DNA of 64,000 nucleotides from Aerococcaceae bacterium zg-1292 (GTDB lineage: Bacteria; Bacillota; Bacilli; Lactobacillales; Aerococcaceae): NCBI GenBank assembly GCA_016126655.1, contig CP065955.1, positions 2,091,001 to 2,155,000 of the forward strand. Reading direction: 5' to 3'. The translations under genes and the position numbers were made by a program. The notes below the pieces were generated by a model. It saw only the letters and a program-made list of their open reading frames with translations. It was not told where the DNA came from and searched no databases. Positions 7,972 through 19,200 of this stretch are shown piece after piece. Position 1 is the first letter of the stretch. Every line of letters starts with the position of its first letter.

Positions 7972-8526
7972 TTAAGACTGCTCCATAACTTCTGCTTCAA
8001 TCTGTTGCACTTCTTCTATGAGATAACTAATTTTGTTTTCGTCTGATAAATCATAATGCGTGCCATACTTTTGCAGCAGCGCCTTATCTTCTTCTCCTAA
8101 TTTTACTGTGTCAATTGAATCTTTTCGGTGCATCACCGCACGGTTAGCCAAATTACCCATCAACTGCATACGTTTATATTGAATTGTTCCGCGATAATGA
8201 TAAAACGACACACGCTGACACGTCACCTCATCAAATTCAGCCGCTAAAATTTTCTGAAAATCTGTTAGTTTTGGATTGGACAAACCGACGGTAAAAATTA
8301 GCCAGTGTTTATCTGGATAAGCTGAAATCCATTGCTGATAGAGTGATGAATTGGCTAATTTTCCTTCTAATAAGCAAGAACCGAGAATGATAATATCATA
8401 ATCTTTTAAATCTTCAACTGCTACCTTGTCTCCTTTTACAACAGGACTGTGTATCTGTTTGGCTATGCGCATGGCATATTTTTCAGTTGAACCATATTTT
8501 GTACTATGAATAACAATCTTTTCCAT
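7972..8526 (-). CDS. Flavodoxin-domain protein (HemG/protoporphyrinogen-oxidase-like)
   Basis: A 184-aa protein with an N-terminal flavodoxin fold: VIHSTKYGSTEKYAMRIA is the FMN-phosphate loop, and YDIIILGSCLLEGKL is the second FMN-contacting segment. The family (flavodoxin_5) includes menaquinone-dependent protoporphyrinogen oxidase, but many Gram-positive members lack heme synthesis neighbours and have no proven substrate. None of the adjacent genes suggest heme. It is likely co-transcribed with rpiA, from an extended -10 promoter about 35 bp upstream. Confidence 0.75.
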   Translation of the reverse strand: MEKIVIHSTKYGSTEKYAMRIAKQIHSPVVKGDKVAVEDLKDYDIIILGSCLLEGKLANSSLYQQWISAYPDKHWLIFTVGLSNPKLTDFQKILAAEFDEVTCQRVSFYHYRGTIQYKRMQLMGNLANRAVMHRKDSIDTVKLGEEDKALLQKYGTHYDLSDENKISYLIEEVQQIEAEVMEQS

Positions 8527-8560
8527 TTATACACCTCACTTTCTTACTGATTTTATAACA

Positions 8561-8569
8561 ATTATACCA
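8561..8569 (-). promoter_or_regulatory. Extended -10 promoter for the flavodoxin-rpiA operon
   Basis: TGTGGTATAAT on the minus strand: TATAAT at 8561-8566 with an upstream TG. No consensus -35 box. It lies 35 bp before the flavodoxin start codon. Confidence 0.5.
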
Positions 8570-8626
8570 CATAATACGCTTTCAAATGAAGACCTAAAAA
8601 CAATTTATCATTATCTACTTATCTGA

Positions 8627-8632
8627 TATAAT
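8627..8632 (+). promoter_or_regulatory. Candidate -10 box for the CpXC gene
   Basis: TATAAT at 8627-8632, 36 bp before the chosen start codon. The -35 region is weak (TTTATC at 17 bp). Confidence 0.45.
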
Positions 8633-8668
8633 AAAATTAACGAGAAAACGACAGGAGTGATGTTTAAC

Positions 8669-9334
8669 ATGGCGGACAAACCAACTATTACCTGCCCTAT
8701 TTGCCAACACGAATCGCATCAAACGATTCAAACAGCGATTAACACTAGAAGACAACCGGAATTAAAACAAAAATTACTCGATGGCACTTTATTAATGTTT
8801 GAGTGTCCCGATTGTGGCGCCAAACGTCGCATCACTACTCAAGTTTTGTATCATGACCCGGACAAAAATTTATTATTTTTTGTTGCCCCAACCTATGCGA
8901 CAGAGCACGAATCTATCAATGAACAATTAAATGAACTCATCTACTCAATGGGATTGTCACTCGATGATTATCATATGCGTATCATGATTGAAACCGCTGA
9001 ATTAATGGAAAAAGTTCAAATCTTTGACTCTCGATTAGTGGATACTGAAATTGAATTAGTCAAAGCCTTAACTGACGGCTTATTTTTACAGGAAAATAGT
9101 GACAAAAAAATTCGGAATCGTTATTTTTATCTCAATCAGGATAATCAGCCTAAGTTTTTATACCTCACTGAAGACGACCAGTTAATGGTTGAATTTAACC
9201 AACAATTATTGGATTTTATTCGTAGTAAGTTCCATAAAGCCATTGATAACACACCTAAAGGCCGTTTTTTAATTATTAATCATCATTGGGCAGGACAAGT
9301 GATTCAAAAAAAATCAAATCCTGAGGATAATTAG
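8669..9334 (+). CDS. CpXC-domain protein
   Basis: A 221-aa protein whose first 60 residues carry two CPxC knuckles (TCPICQHES and FECPDCGAKR), a likely zinc ribbon that names the CpXC family. The remaining 160 residues are helical, with no membrane segment or signal peptide. Function is unknown. ATG 8669 is taken as the start because AGGAG at 8653-8657 is 11 nt away; ATG 8660 is only 2 nt from the SD. The gene is transcribed away from the flavodoxin operon and ends in a strong terminator. Confidence 0.75.
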   Translation: MADKPTITCPICQHESHQTIQTAINTRRQPELKQKLLDGTLLMFECPDCGAKRRITTQVLYHDPDKNLLFFVAPTYATEHESINEQLNELIYSMGLSLDDYHMRIMIETAELMEKVQIFDSRLVDTEIELVKALTDGLFLQENSDKKIRNRYFYLNQDNQPKFLYLTEDDQLMVEFNQQLLDFIRSKFHKAIDNTPKGRFLIINHHWAGQVIQKKSNPEDN

Positions 9335-9360
9335 TGTGATTAAATTAACAAAGCAATCTT

Positions 9361-9397
9361 ACCTCCACCACTTATTGGATTCAGTGGTGGAGGTTTT
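9361..9397 (+). terminator. Terminator of the CpXC gene
   Basis: ACCTCCACCACT (9361-9372) pairs with AGTGGTGGAGGT (9383-9394), followed by TTTT. Confidence 0.85.
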
Positions 9398-9535
9398 AAC
9401 TGCCTGAACATTTCTTAAGTCATGATAGATTCTGTCATGATTATTATCGTCTATAATAAATCGCTAGGATTTTTCCTTGACGCTCATCCTTATCATTCCT
9501 ACAGTACAACACCTTGAGAAACTGAACAGATTCAT

Positions 9536-9751
9536 CCTGAATTCCCGAACACATAAACAGGATAATCGCAATAAATGTTGATTTATCAATGTTTTTAGCT
9601 GGTTAAATACAATTTTTATATAGTTATGTGTTTTCTTCGAACGTAACGATGAAATCATTTTTCGCTTTCTTTTAAACGTTGAAATATCAACGATTTTTCG
9701 AAAACAAACTAATTATTTTCTGTGAAATCGTTATGAATCCGGGAATTCAGG
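9536..9751. mobile_element. Deleted, MITE-like derivative of an IS1634-family element (216 bp)
   Basis: Perfect terminal inverted repeats of CCTGAATTCCCG (9536-9547 and 9740-9751) enclose a short AT-rich interior with no transposase. The ends resemble the IS at 2015-3776 (CTGAACTCCCGAATAC). The interior segment GTTGATTTATCAATGTTTTT also occurs near the right end of that IS. A second internal palindrome, CGTTGAAATATCAACG, follows. It lies in the 487-bp gap between the CpXC terminator and the next gene. Confidence 0.65.
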
Positions 9752-9780
9752 ATTGATTCTGCCCACCTACACAAACAAAT

Positions 9781-9809
9781 CGCCATTGATACCAAACTGG
9801 TCAATGGCG
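9781..9809 (-). terminator. Terminator of the Cna-B-like surface protein gene
   Basis: CGCCATTGA (9781-9789) pairs with TCAATGGCG (9801-9809). On the minus strand it is followed by ATTTGTTTGT, a weak T tail. Confidence 0.6.
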
Positions 9810-9821
9810 ATGGTTGAGATA

Positions 9822-12800
9822 CTAATGTTTACCTTTTTTATCACGTAAGATAAAGATAGCGCCTAACACTAAAGCGATAATACCGATAATGTATACAAAC
9901 GATTTGCGTTCACCTGTAGCAGGCATACGTCGTTCGATACCGGTTGAAGTTTCAACTTTAAGCGTTTGTGATTGGGTTGTCGTAGTGGTTTCTTTTGCGA
10001 CAGTGACGGCAGTTTTATCACCGTAAATCACCGCATACGTACCTGTTTGATTGGTTGTAAAATTCACACGCCGATTATGAACTGTATGAGCAACTGTGGT
10101 TGCCTGTGACCCGTCAATTTTGACTAATTGTAGTTGTGAATTGACTAAGCGTGTTGGAATTTTAAACTGTGCTGCTTGCGTTAAAGCGACAACTTGTCCT
10201 TGGGCATCCAATAATTGAATCGCATAAATATCTGCATCTTTATTGGATAAACTATCTACCTTCACTTTTTCAACTTTTAATTGTTTCACTTTGTCGGCAT
10301 CTTGTTGATGCACCCATACCTCGATATTGGATGTCGCATCAAGAAATTGACGATAGCTACCATTCGTTGTTACTGCAGTGGTTTCACTCATTTGAGTCGT
10401 GGTTGCAGCAGCTGTCGTGGTTGCTTGTGTCGTTGTTGTTGTTTCTTGCGGTTTGGCACTTAAATCTACTTGCGTCAATGTATCCGGCTGAATCGCTACA
10501 CTCCCTTTATTTTGATTAAATTGATAGCCATTCGCACCGGTAATCTCATAATCATAAGTTCCCGCTTCTAACCCTTCAACGACAATATTCCCATTCTCAT
10601 CCGTTGTATAATGTTGTTGATTCATTGCTACAGTAATACCTTTTAGTGGTTTACCCTGCGCATCTTTGGCAGTAAATTTCACTTTACCTGCCGCCTGTTC
10701 TTTGACAGTCAATGTGTCTTCAAATGCAAGTCCTTCAGTAATTTCAGCACGCTTTTCTTCACTTGTAAATTCTGCTTTTTTCGGTGCTTCGGTAATGGCA
10801 TAGTAGTAGTTACCTAGTTCTAAATTATTAAAAGTAACCTTACCTTCGGCATTCGATGTGCCGGTTAATCCACCGAATTTGACTTTTACATTGGCGACTG
10901 GTTGTTGATGCTGATTCACAATCGTTAAAGTCGCACTACCTGGTGTCACTGTACGGTTCAATGTGAGTGTATACTCTTTTTGTCCTTCAACCACTTTAAA
11001 GTCACCGGTGTATTGTGCTTCGAATTTTTCAGGTAATTGCGTAATATCATAATGCGCTTCACCCACAGGGATGTCTGTAAATTCAGCTACACCATTATCA
11101 TTTGTTGTTTTTTCTTGACCGTGCAGTGCGACTTTCGCATTCGGTACAGCCTTACCTAATTGGTCGACTACTTTTAATTGAATCGTTTGACGTGGTGATT
11201 CTTTTTCAGCAGTTACTGCCACAGTAGTTCCTTCGGCTGATAATTCAACCGTTTGTTCGGCTGTATCCCCTTTATATCCTTTCGGCCATTCAGTGACACG
11301 CATCGTATGCTTACCGACAGTTAAATCAGAGATGACTGCCTGACCCTTATCATCGGTTTCAAATGGAATCGTTTCATCAATCAAACCTTTAGCATGCGCA
11401 ACCGGTTGTTGATGCTGGTCAACTACAGTTACCGTCACTGCCGCTTTTGGCGTTGGTTTAGCAAAGACAAGTTTCGTCTCTTTGGTTTCAGCCGGCTCGC
11501 TTAAAGTGGCAACGCCATTGTCAGGCGCTTGGTAACCTTCTGGTACGCTCGTCACTTGATAAGGATGCTCGCCTAAATCTAATTGTTGCACCGATACTTT
11601 ACCATCTGCGGCAGTAAAGATTTCTTGACCAGCTACCGTAATCCCTACACCTTCTAACGGCTTACCATTTTCATCAACGGCGTAAAAACTAAGCGTGCCA
11701 ACTTTTTTAGTCTGACGAACGGCGACATTTACCGTTGGATTGGGATTATCCGCTGTTAAAGTAAAGTCTCCTTGTTGACCGAGTTCATACCCATTCGGAA
11801 CAGAGACTACTTCATAATGATAATTACCTAGCGGCATACCTTCCATTATAATTTGACCCTTTTCATTCGTTACCCGTTCAACTCCATCAATCGACAATCC
11901 TACGTTCGGTAATGGGTTTCCATGCTCATCAGTAACATTTAATGTGAGTGTTTGTGTTGCTGGTTGTGTTTCAGCAGCTTTTGTAACGGTAAACTCAAGT
12001 GCTTTTATTTGACCGGCTTGAATATCCACTGCTTCACTATATTCACCTTGATAACCTTCTGGTAGCGATAACAAGGTCAATGTCCCTTGCCCGGGTGCTA
12101 AGTGTTCCAAAGCGGCTTTTCCTTCTGCATCCGTTGTTACTTGTTGTCCTTGAAAATCAAAAGTCGCTCCTTGGACAGGTTTCCCTGCTTCATCTTTTAC
12201 TTGTAGATGCAGCGCACCCTCTGTCGCTGGTTCTTCTGTTTCAGCAGGTGGTGCTTCTGTTGTCGGTGCTTCTGTCTCAGCCGGCTCGGTTGTTTCTGCC
12301 TCTTCCTCTGTTTGTGCCTCGGTTGTTTCTGCCTCTTGCGGTGCCTCCTCATTAAAATTCGTCTGTTTAGCTGTTTCAGGGTCCGCTAAGAATAAGAAAA
12401 AGTTACTTTCATATTGAAGACTTATTTTATTCAACAAATCGTCCGTTGCTTTGACACTAAATGGAATATCGTAAACGACACTGCCGTCACCTAATGTCAC
12501 CGACTCACCTGGATACTCTGTTAAGCGATACTGCTCAGACTTAGGATGCTCGGTACTGGTTGGATTAATCACTGATTCTACTAATTCATCGGCAACTACA
12601 GTACCGCCTTGCGCGATTTGATCCCAGTGATACAAACGGAATAGGTATTCGCCTTCCGGTAAGACCAAGCTATTCGTTGATCCTGTACCATTGCGATAAC
12701 TCCACACAACTTTATTCGTCGCCTTATCGATAATGTCATAACTAATATCTGTTCGATTTTGAACGGAGCCATCTGGCAAATTACTTTTTACTTGCACATT

Positions 12801-12899
12801 ATAGTGCACCTTTGCTTCTTGCGCTTGCACTACTGAAAACGGCGCAATTAGCGTCATCATCAATAAAGATAACAAGCAATAAAATTTATTTCGACTCAT
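9822..12899 (-). CDS. Wall-anchored surface protein with Cna-B/prealbumin-like repeats
   Basis: A 1025-aa exported protein. Residues 1-26 are a Sec signal peptide ending VVQA|QE. A first domain (about 30-180) is followed by a Glu/Thr/Pro linker (180-225). Then come about seven or eight related domains of roughly 75-80 residues (230-820) of the form LxVKDExGKPVxGAxF..TTDAxGKAxLxxLxxG, ending in xxLPEGYxG. These look like SpaA/Cna-B or carboxypeptidase-regulatory beta-sandwich domains. A Thr-rich linker, one further domain and another TTTT linker precede the sorting signal: MPATG at residue 992, a hydrophobic helix and the tail RDKKGKH. MPATG is a variant of LPXTG, so sortase anchoring is likely but not certain. 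The substrate or ligand is unknown. Confidence 0.85.
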   Translation of the reverse strand: MSRNKFYCLLSLLMMTLIAPFSVVQAQEAKVHYNVQVKSNLPDGSVQNRTDISYDIIDKATNKVVWSYRNGTGSTNSLVLPEGEYLFRLYHWDQIAQGGTVVADELVESVINPTSTEHPKSEQYRLTEYPGESVTLGDGSVVYDIPFSVKATDDLLNKISLQYESNFFLFLADPETAKQTNFNEEAPQEAETTEAQTEEEAETTEPAETEAPTTEAPPAETEEPATEGALHLQVKDEAGKPVQGATFDFQGQQVTTDAEGKAALEHLAPGQGTLTLLSLPEGYQGEYSEAVDIQAGQIKALEFTVTKAAETQPATQTLTLNVTDEHGNPLPNVGLSIDGVERVTNEKGQIIMEGMPLGNYHYEVVSVPNGYELGQQGDFTLTADNPNPTVNVAVRQTKKVGTLSFYAVDENGKPLEGVGITVAGQEIFTAADGKVSVQQLDLGEHPYQVTSVPEGYQAPDNGVATLSEPAETKETKLVFAKPTPKAAVTVTVVDQHQQPVAHAKGLIDETIPFETDDKGQAVISDLTVGKHTMRVTEWPKGYKGDTAEQTVELSAEGTTVAVTAEKESPRQTIQLKVVDQLGKAVPNAKVALHGQEKTTNDNGVAEFTDIPVGEAHYDITQLPEKFEAQYTGDFKVVEGQKEYTLTLNRTVTPGSATLTIVNQHQQPVANVKVKFGGLTGTSNAEGKVTFNNLELGNYYYAITEAPKKAEFTSEEKRAEITEGLAFEDTLTVKEQAAGKVKFTAKDAQGKPLKGITVAMNQQHYTTDENGNIVVEGLEAGTYDYEITGANGYQFNQNKGSVAIQPDTLTQVDLSAKPQETTTTTQATTTAAATTTQMSETTAVTTNGSYRQFLDATSNIEVWVHQQDADKVKQLKVEKVKVDSLSNKDADIYAIQLLDAQGQVVALTQAAQFKIPTRLVNSQLQLVKIDGSQATTVAHTVHNRRVNFTTNQTGTYAVIYGDKTAVTVAKETTTTTQSQTLKVETSTGIERRMPATGERKSFVYIIGIIALVLGAIFILRDKKGKH

Positions 12900-12948
12900 T
12901 TTTCCTCTCTCCTATCTTTAAAAATCAATCGCTTACTTTTACAACTTC

Positions 12949-12957
12949 ATTATACCA
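12949..12957 (-). promoter_or_regulatory. Extended -10 promoter of the Cna-B-like protein gene
   Basis: TGTGGTATAAT on the minus strand, about 50 bp before the start codon. The rest of 12960-13120 is AT-rich with no supported gene. Confidence 0.5.
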
Positions 12958-13122
12958 CATCCATACTGATTTCAGACTCAATTCCACAGAAATATCACAA
13001 TTTTTTACCAATTTTATTGTATGCTTCACTAAAAATTCACAAACATGAAAATTTTGTACGCGCCCAATCATTAGTGGCTCAATGAAATTCAAAAATAAAT
13101 TATACTTTCGTGGTGCTTTCAT

Positions 13123-13165
13123 AAAAAAGAATCACTCTTTGAGTCGGTTACCCAAAGAGTGATTC
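13123..13165 (-). terminator. Terminator of the lectin-type adhesin gene (transcript on minus strand)
   Basis: GAATCACTCTTTG (13129-13141) pairs with CAAAGAGTGATTC (13153-13165). On the minus strand it is followed by TTTTTT. Confidence 0.85.
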
Positions 13166-13213
13166 ACGGTGTACTAATGAACCATTAACACCAATATGCT
13201 AACGAATTAACTT

Positions 13214-16200
13214 TTACGCTTCTTCGTCTTCTTTTTTGCGACCTGTTGCTACTAAACCTAAACCTACTAGAATTGATAGTGCTGCGGCACTCCAAGGAAT
13301 CATTGTGTTTGATTCACCGGTATTCGGAAGCACTGAAGATTTTTGGACATTACTGTCGCTTTGACCTGATTGTCCTGGCGCTGATTTTTCTGGTTCAGCT
13401 GGTTTTTCAGAATCTGAATCTTCTTTTGGTTGTTCTGGAGTATTTGGTTTTTCACCATTATCAGGGCGAACTTTACTTACCTCAACTGTAACAGTGGTTA
13501 CTTTTTCAAGACGGGCTTTCAATGCTGCTTTCGCTTCACCTTCTGGTAAATTATTGACTAATGTTTCAGCTGTTGTTTTCTTAGCAATTGTGTCAATATT
13601 TAAGGTATCAACTGCACCTTTTTCTGTCGGTGTCACTACGCCATCTTGTTCTACTTCTGCTTTCTTAGCTTCGCCTGCTTTCGCTGCGGCTTCTGCGGCT
13701 TTTACAGCAGATTCAGCGTCAGCAAATGCTTTGTCAATACTATCAGCACGACCATTACTGTCTTGGTCGTTGACTGTAACGCTGACAGTGTTCACTTTTG
13801 CAAGACGTGCTAATAAGGCGTCTTTAAATTCACCATTTGGTAAGCTATTTACTAATGGCGCTGCGGTTGATTTTTTGCCTGTTGTATCGGCATTCAACTT
13901 GTCAATTTCAGCCGCTTCTGCCGAATTAACCACACCGTCTTTTTCTATTTCAGCCTTCTTAGCATAACCTTTTTGACCTGCTTCTTCTGCGGCTTTCACG
14001 GCTGCTTCGGCAGCTGCTTTTGCTGCGGCTTCGTCATCGGCAATACCATCGCTATTTTTGTCATTGACTGTAACATTGACAGTGTTCACTTTTGCAAGAC
14101 GTGCTAATAAGGCATCTTTAAATTCACCATTTGGTAAGCTATTTACTAATGGCGCTGCGGTTGATTTTTTGCCTGTTGTATCGGCATTCAACTTGTCAAT
14201 TTCAGCTGCTTCTGCCGAATTAACCACACCGTCTTTTTCTACTTCTGTTTTCTTAGCTTGACCTGCTTTAGCTGCATCCTCTGCGGCTTTTACGGCTGCT
14301 TCGGCAGCTGCTTTTGCTGCGGCTTCGTCATCTGGAATACCATCGCTATTTTTGTCATTGACTGTAACAGTAGCGAATTTGACCTTTGCAAGACGAGCTA
14401 GTAATGCATCTTTGAATTCGCCGTTTGGTAGGCTATTAACTAATGGGGCTGCGGTTGATTTTTTACCTGCTGTATCTTCATTCAGCTTGTCAAGTTCGGC
14501 TTTTTCTGCCGGATTCACAATACCGTCTTTTTCTATTTCAGCCTTCTTATCTTTACCTGCCTCGGCTGCGTCTTCAGCAGCTTTCACGGCTGCTTCTGCA
14601 GCTGCATTCGCTTCTGCTTGGCTATCTGGAACACCATCACTGTTTTTGTCGTTGACTGTAACAGTAGCGGTATTCACGGCTGCAAGACGTTTCTTCAAGT
14701 CTTCCTTGACTTTACCTTCTGGCAGATTATCTACCAATGGTGTTGCGGTATCCTTCTTAGCTGTTGTATCGTCGTTCAACTTATCAACTTCAGCTTTTTC
14801 CGCTGGATTAACCGCACCATCTTTTTCTACTTCAGCCTTCTTGTCTTGACCTGCCTCGGCTGCGTCTTCTGCGGCTTTCACTGCGGCTTCTGCGGCTGCA
14901 TTCGCTTCTGCTTGGCTATCTGGAATACCATCACTGTTTTTGTCGTTGACTGTAACGCTGACAGTGTTCACTTTTGCAAGACGTGCTAATAAGGCATCTT
15001 TAAATTCACCATTCGGTAAGCTGTTTACTAATGGCGCTGCAGTTGATTTTTTACCGGTTGTCTCTTCATTCAACTTGGCAATTTCAGTTGCTTCTGCCGG
15101 ATTAACCGCACCATCTTTTTCTACTTCAGCCTTCTTAGCTTTACCTGCTTTGGCTGCATCCTCTGCGGCTTTTACGGCTGCTTCTGCGGCTGCATTCGCT
15201 TCTGCTTGGCTATCTGGGATACCATCACTGTTTTTGTCGTTGACTGTAACGCTGACAGTGTTCACTTTTGCAAGACGTGCTAATAAGGCATCTTTAAATT
15301 CACCATTCGGTAAGCTGTTTACTAATGGCGCTGCAGTTGATTTTTTGCCGGTTGTCTCTTCATTCAACTTGGCAATTTCAGTTGCTTCTGCCGGATTAAC
15401 CGCACCATCTTTTTCTACTTCAGCCTTCTTAGCTTTACCTGCTTTAGCTGCATCCTCTGCGGCTTTTACGGCTGCTTCTGCGGCTGCATTCGCTTCTGCT
15501 TGGCTATCTGGGATACCATCACTGTTTTTGTCGTTGACTGTAACGCTGACAGTGTTCACTTTTGCAAGACGTGCTAATAAGGCATCTTTAAATTCACCAT
15601 TCGGTAAGCTGTTTACTAATGGCGCTGCAGTTGATTTTTTGCCGGTTGTCTCTTCATTCAACTTGGCAATTTCAGTTGCTTCCGCTGGATTAACCGCACC
15701 GTCTTTTTCTACTTCAGCCTTCTTGTCTTGACCTGCCTTAGCGGCATCTTCAGCGGCTTTCACGGCTGCTTCTGCGGCTGCATTCGCTTCTGCTTGGCTA
15801 TCTGGAACACCATCACTGTTTTGGTCGTTGACTGTAACAGTAGCGGTCTTCACGGCTGCAAGTCGTTTCTTCAAGTCTTCCTTGACTTTACCTTCCGGCA
15901 GATTATCTACCAATGGTGTTGCGGTATCCTTCTTAGCTGTTGTGTCGGCATTCAAGTTGTCAACTTCAGCTTTTTCCGCTGGATTAACCGCACCGTCTTT
16001 TTCTACTTCAGCCTTCTTGTCTTGACCTGCCTTGGCTGCGTCTTCAGCGGCTTTCACAGCTGCTTCTGCGGCTTTTTCAGCTGCTGAAGGATCTGGAGTT
16101 TCTGGATTAGTGACTTCAACATCTGCTGGTGTTACTTCTTTAAGACGTTTCTCAAAAGCCTCTTTCTCTGGACCATTTGGTAATTGTTTCACCAATTCTT

Positions 16201-19200
16201 CAGCGTCTTTCTTAGCTTTTTCTGTGGTCTTATTTAATTGATCTACTTTATCTTTCTCGGCTTGAGTGACAACTTTATCTTTTTCTGCAGCTTCTTTCTC
16301 AGCTTGACCTGCTTTAGCGGCGTCTTCAGCGGCTTTCACAGCTGCTTCTGCGGCTTTGATGGCTGCATCTACGTTATCTGGAACCCCATTCTCATTTTTA
16401 TCATTGATCTCAACTGATTTAGGGTCTATGTTCTTCAGACGCTCGTTTAATACTTTCTTGTCGTCATCATACGGTAAGTCATTTACCAATTTTTCAGCAG
16501 CAACTTTCTTTTCTTGAGTCTTTTCAATTAACTGATCAACTGCTTCTTTATCTGCTTTAGTAATTGCTCCCTTTCTTTCCAATTCTTTTTTCTTCGCTGT
16601 AACTGCTGCATCTGCCTGTTCTGCCTCTTCAACAGCTTTGATGGCTGCATCCACATTATCTGGAATATTATTCTTATCTTTATCATTGACCTCAACTGAT
16701 TTAGGGTCTATGTCATCCAGACGTGCTTGAAGACCATCTTTTACTTGCTCATTTGATAAATTCTTCACTAAGTCCTCAGCTTCGGTTTTCTTTTCGTTAG
16801 TGGTCTTTATTAACTTATCAACTGCTTGTTTATCTTCTTCAGTAATTGCTTTCTTTTGTTCAAGTTCTTTTTTCTTAGCTTCAACTTCTGCGTTTGCTTT
16901 TTCTGCTTCCTCGACCGCTGCGGTAGCATCCTTCTCAGCTTCTTTTTTAGCCGCTGATTCGTTTAAGGCAGCAATTGCATCCTTAATATTTTTAATTGAG
17001 TCCGTTACACTGCCTTGATCCGCCTTGGTGTTCTCTAAGACCTTCTTACCTTCCTCAATTGCCTTATCATAAACTTGTTGGGCTGCTTCATCTGCTAGCG
17101 TATAAGCAGAGCTTTTCTTCAAGTCAGCATCGCCTTCTACAAGCTTTTGCAATTCTTTTTTGTCCACTTCAGGTTCTGGAGTCACTTCCACTGATTGAGT
17201 CTGTACCTCATCCAGTCTTTTTTGAAGCTCTTTTTTAGCAGCTGGATCATTTACTTTATCAATTAAATCTTGAGCTGCCTTTTTCTTATCTGTGGTATCT
17301 TTATTTAATTTATCAACGTCTTCTTTTTCTTCTTCTTTAATTAAGCCATCTTGTTTTGCTTTTTCGACTTCATCCTTACCTTTTGCTGCTGCGTCTTCGG
17401 CTTCTTTTATCGCATCTTTTGCTGCTTGAATCGCTTTATCCACATCATCTGGGATACCATTATTATTTGTATCATTTTCAATAACATCTTCAGTTGTTAC
17501 ATTATTAAGACGGTCTTGAAGCTCTTTTTTAACAACCGGATCATTTACTTTATTAACTAAATCTTGAGCTGCCTTTTTCTTATCTGTGGTAACTTTATTT
17601 AATTTATCAACGTCTTCTTTTTCTTCTTTTTTAATTAAGCCATCTTCTTTAACATCTTTTACTTTCGCTTTTCCTGCGTCCCTTGCTTCTTCCGCTGCTT
17701 TCACGGCTGCTTTAGCTGCAGAGATCTCCAATGCCTTAATTGCGTCTTCAATTCCCTTAGCGGAATTATCCACGCGGGTCTGATCCGCGGTTCCATCCTT
17801 TAATGTGTCTTCCCCAACCTTAAGTACGTCATCATAATGGGCTCGTACAGCCTCATCTGCAAGTTGATATTCCTTACTTTTCTTGATTGTATCCGCACCG
17901 TCTACAAGGCTTTGCAACTTTTCTTTATTAACTGGTTTTTCTGGCGTAACTTCCACCGATTGAGTCTTCAGCTTATCCAGTTTTCCTTGAAGTTCTTGTT
18001 TCTTGACCGGATCGGTTACTTGATTGACCAAGTCTGCTGCAATTTTCTTCTTAGCTTCTGTAGCCTTGTTCAATGCGTCTACTTCTTTTTTATCATCCTC
18101 AGTAATTTTATCTTGTTTTAATACGGAGTCTCTCTTCTGCTTGCCTTCTTCTCCAGCTTCTTCGGCAGCTTTGACTGCATTTTCAGCTGCTGACAAGTTC
18201 AAATCAGCAATGGCTTTTTCAATATCCGCAACTGACTGGTCCACTTCCTGTTGCTTCGCTACCTTATTATTTAATACTGAATCTCTTGCAATATCAATTG
18301 CTTCATCATAAGCCTGTTTTTTGGCTGGGTCTGCATGTTGATATTCTGGACTATTTTTCATTACAGTCGATTCATCTACAAGTTTTTGCAACTTCTCTTT
18401 ATCTACTTTTTCTTTAACATCCACAGATTCAGTTTTCACATTATTCAATCTATCTTGCAGTTTTTGTTTTTCTCCTGCATCGGCTACTTTTTCAACCAAG
18501 GCTTTTGCAATTTCCTTCTTAGCTTCTGTAGCCTTGTTCAATGCGTCTACTTCTTTTTGATCATCCTCAGTAATTTCTTCTTGTTGTAATACTGAGTCTC
18601 TCTTTTGCTTACCTTCTTTTCCTGCTGCTACGGCTGCATCCACCGCTTTCGTAGCTGCTGACAAGTTCAAATCATCGAGCGCTTTATTAATTTTAGCGAT
18701 TGAATCATCAACTTTTTCTTGCGTAGTCGCTTTGTCATCTAAGACTGTTTGTCCTTCATTAACAGCTGCATCATAGGCACCTTTTTTATCCTCCTCAGCC
18801 AGTCCATAAGCTGATCCTTCTTTCACACCAGGTGCTGCCTCAACAAGTTGTTTTAACTCATCTTTTACAATTTTTTTGTATGTATACGTAATTGTTTGAA
18901 TACCGGATTTAAAGTCAATTTTTGTTTCATTTTGATATCCCGGTGCAGTACTAGCATTTGTTCTTACTCGTTCATAATCATCAATGTTCAATTTATCAGT
19001 TAAATCTGCAGTATCATGTGTTGTCCCTTCGAGCAGAGTTTCTTTTATCACATCACCTGTTGCATCATCCACATGAAGAACTCTTACATAGCTTCCTCCG
19101 GCTGAGTATTCAAATTTTTCCAAATCAAATTGGTGTTTGTTCGTCCCAGTTCCTGTCGAGGCAAACAAAGCGAAAGTTAAATATTCTTCGCCTGGTTTTT

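Noticed and set aside
9464-9658. 64-codon open frame on the minus strand
   Set aside because: It covers the left half of the deleted IS-like element, and no SD or family match is visible.
12925-13122. 65-codon open frame upstream of the Cna-B-like protein gene
   Set aside because: It overlaps the extended -10 promoter of that gene and has no SD.
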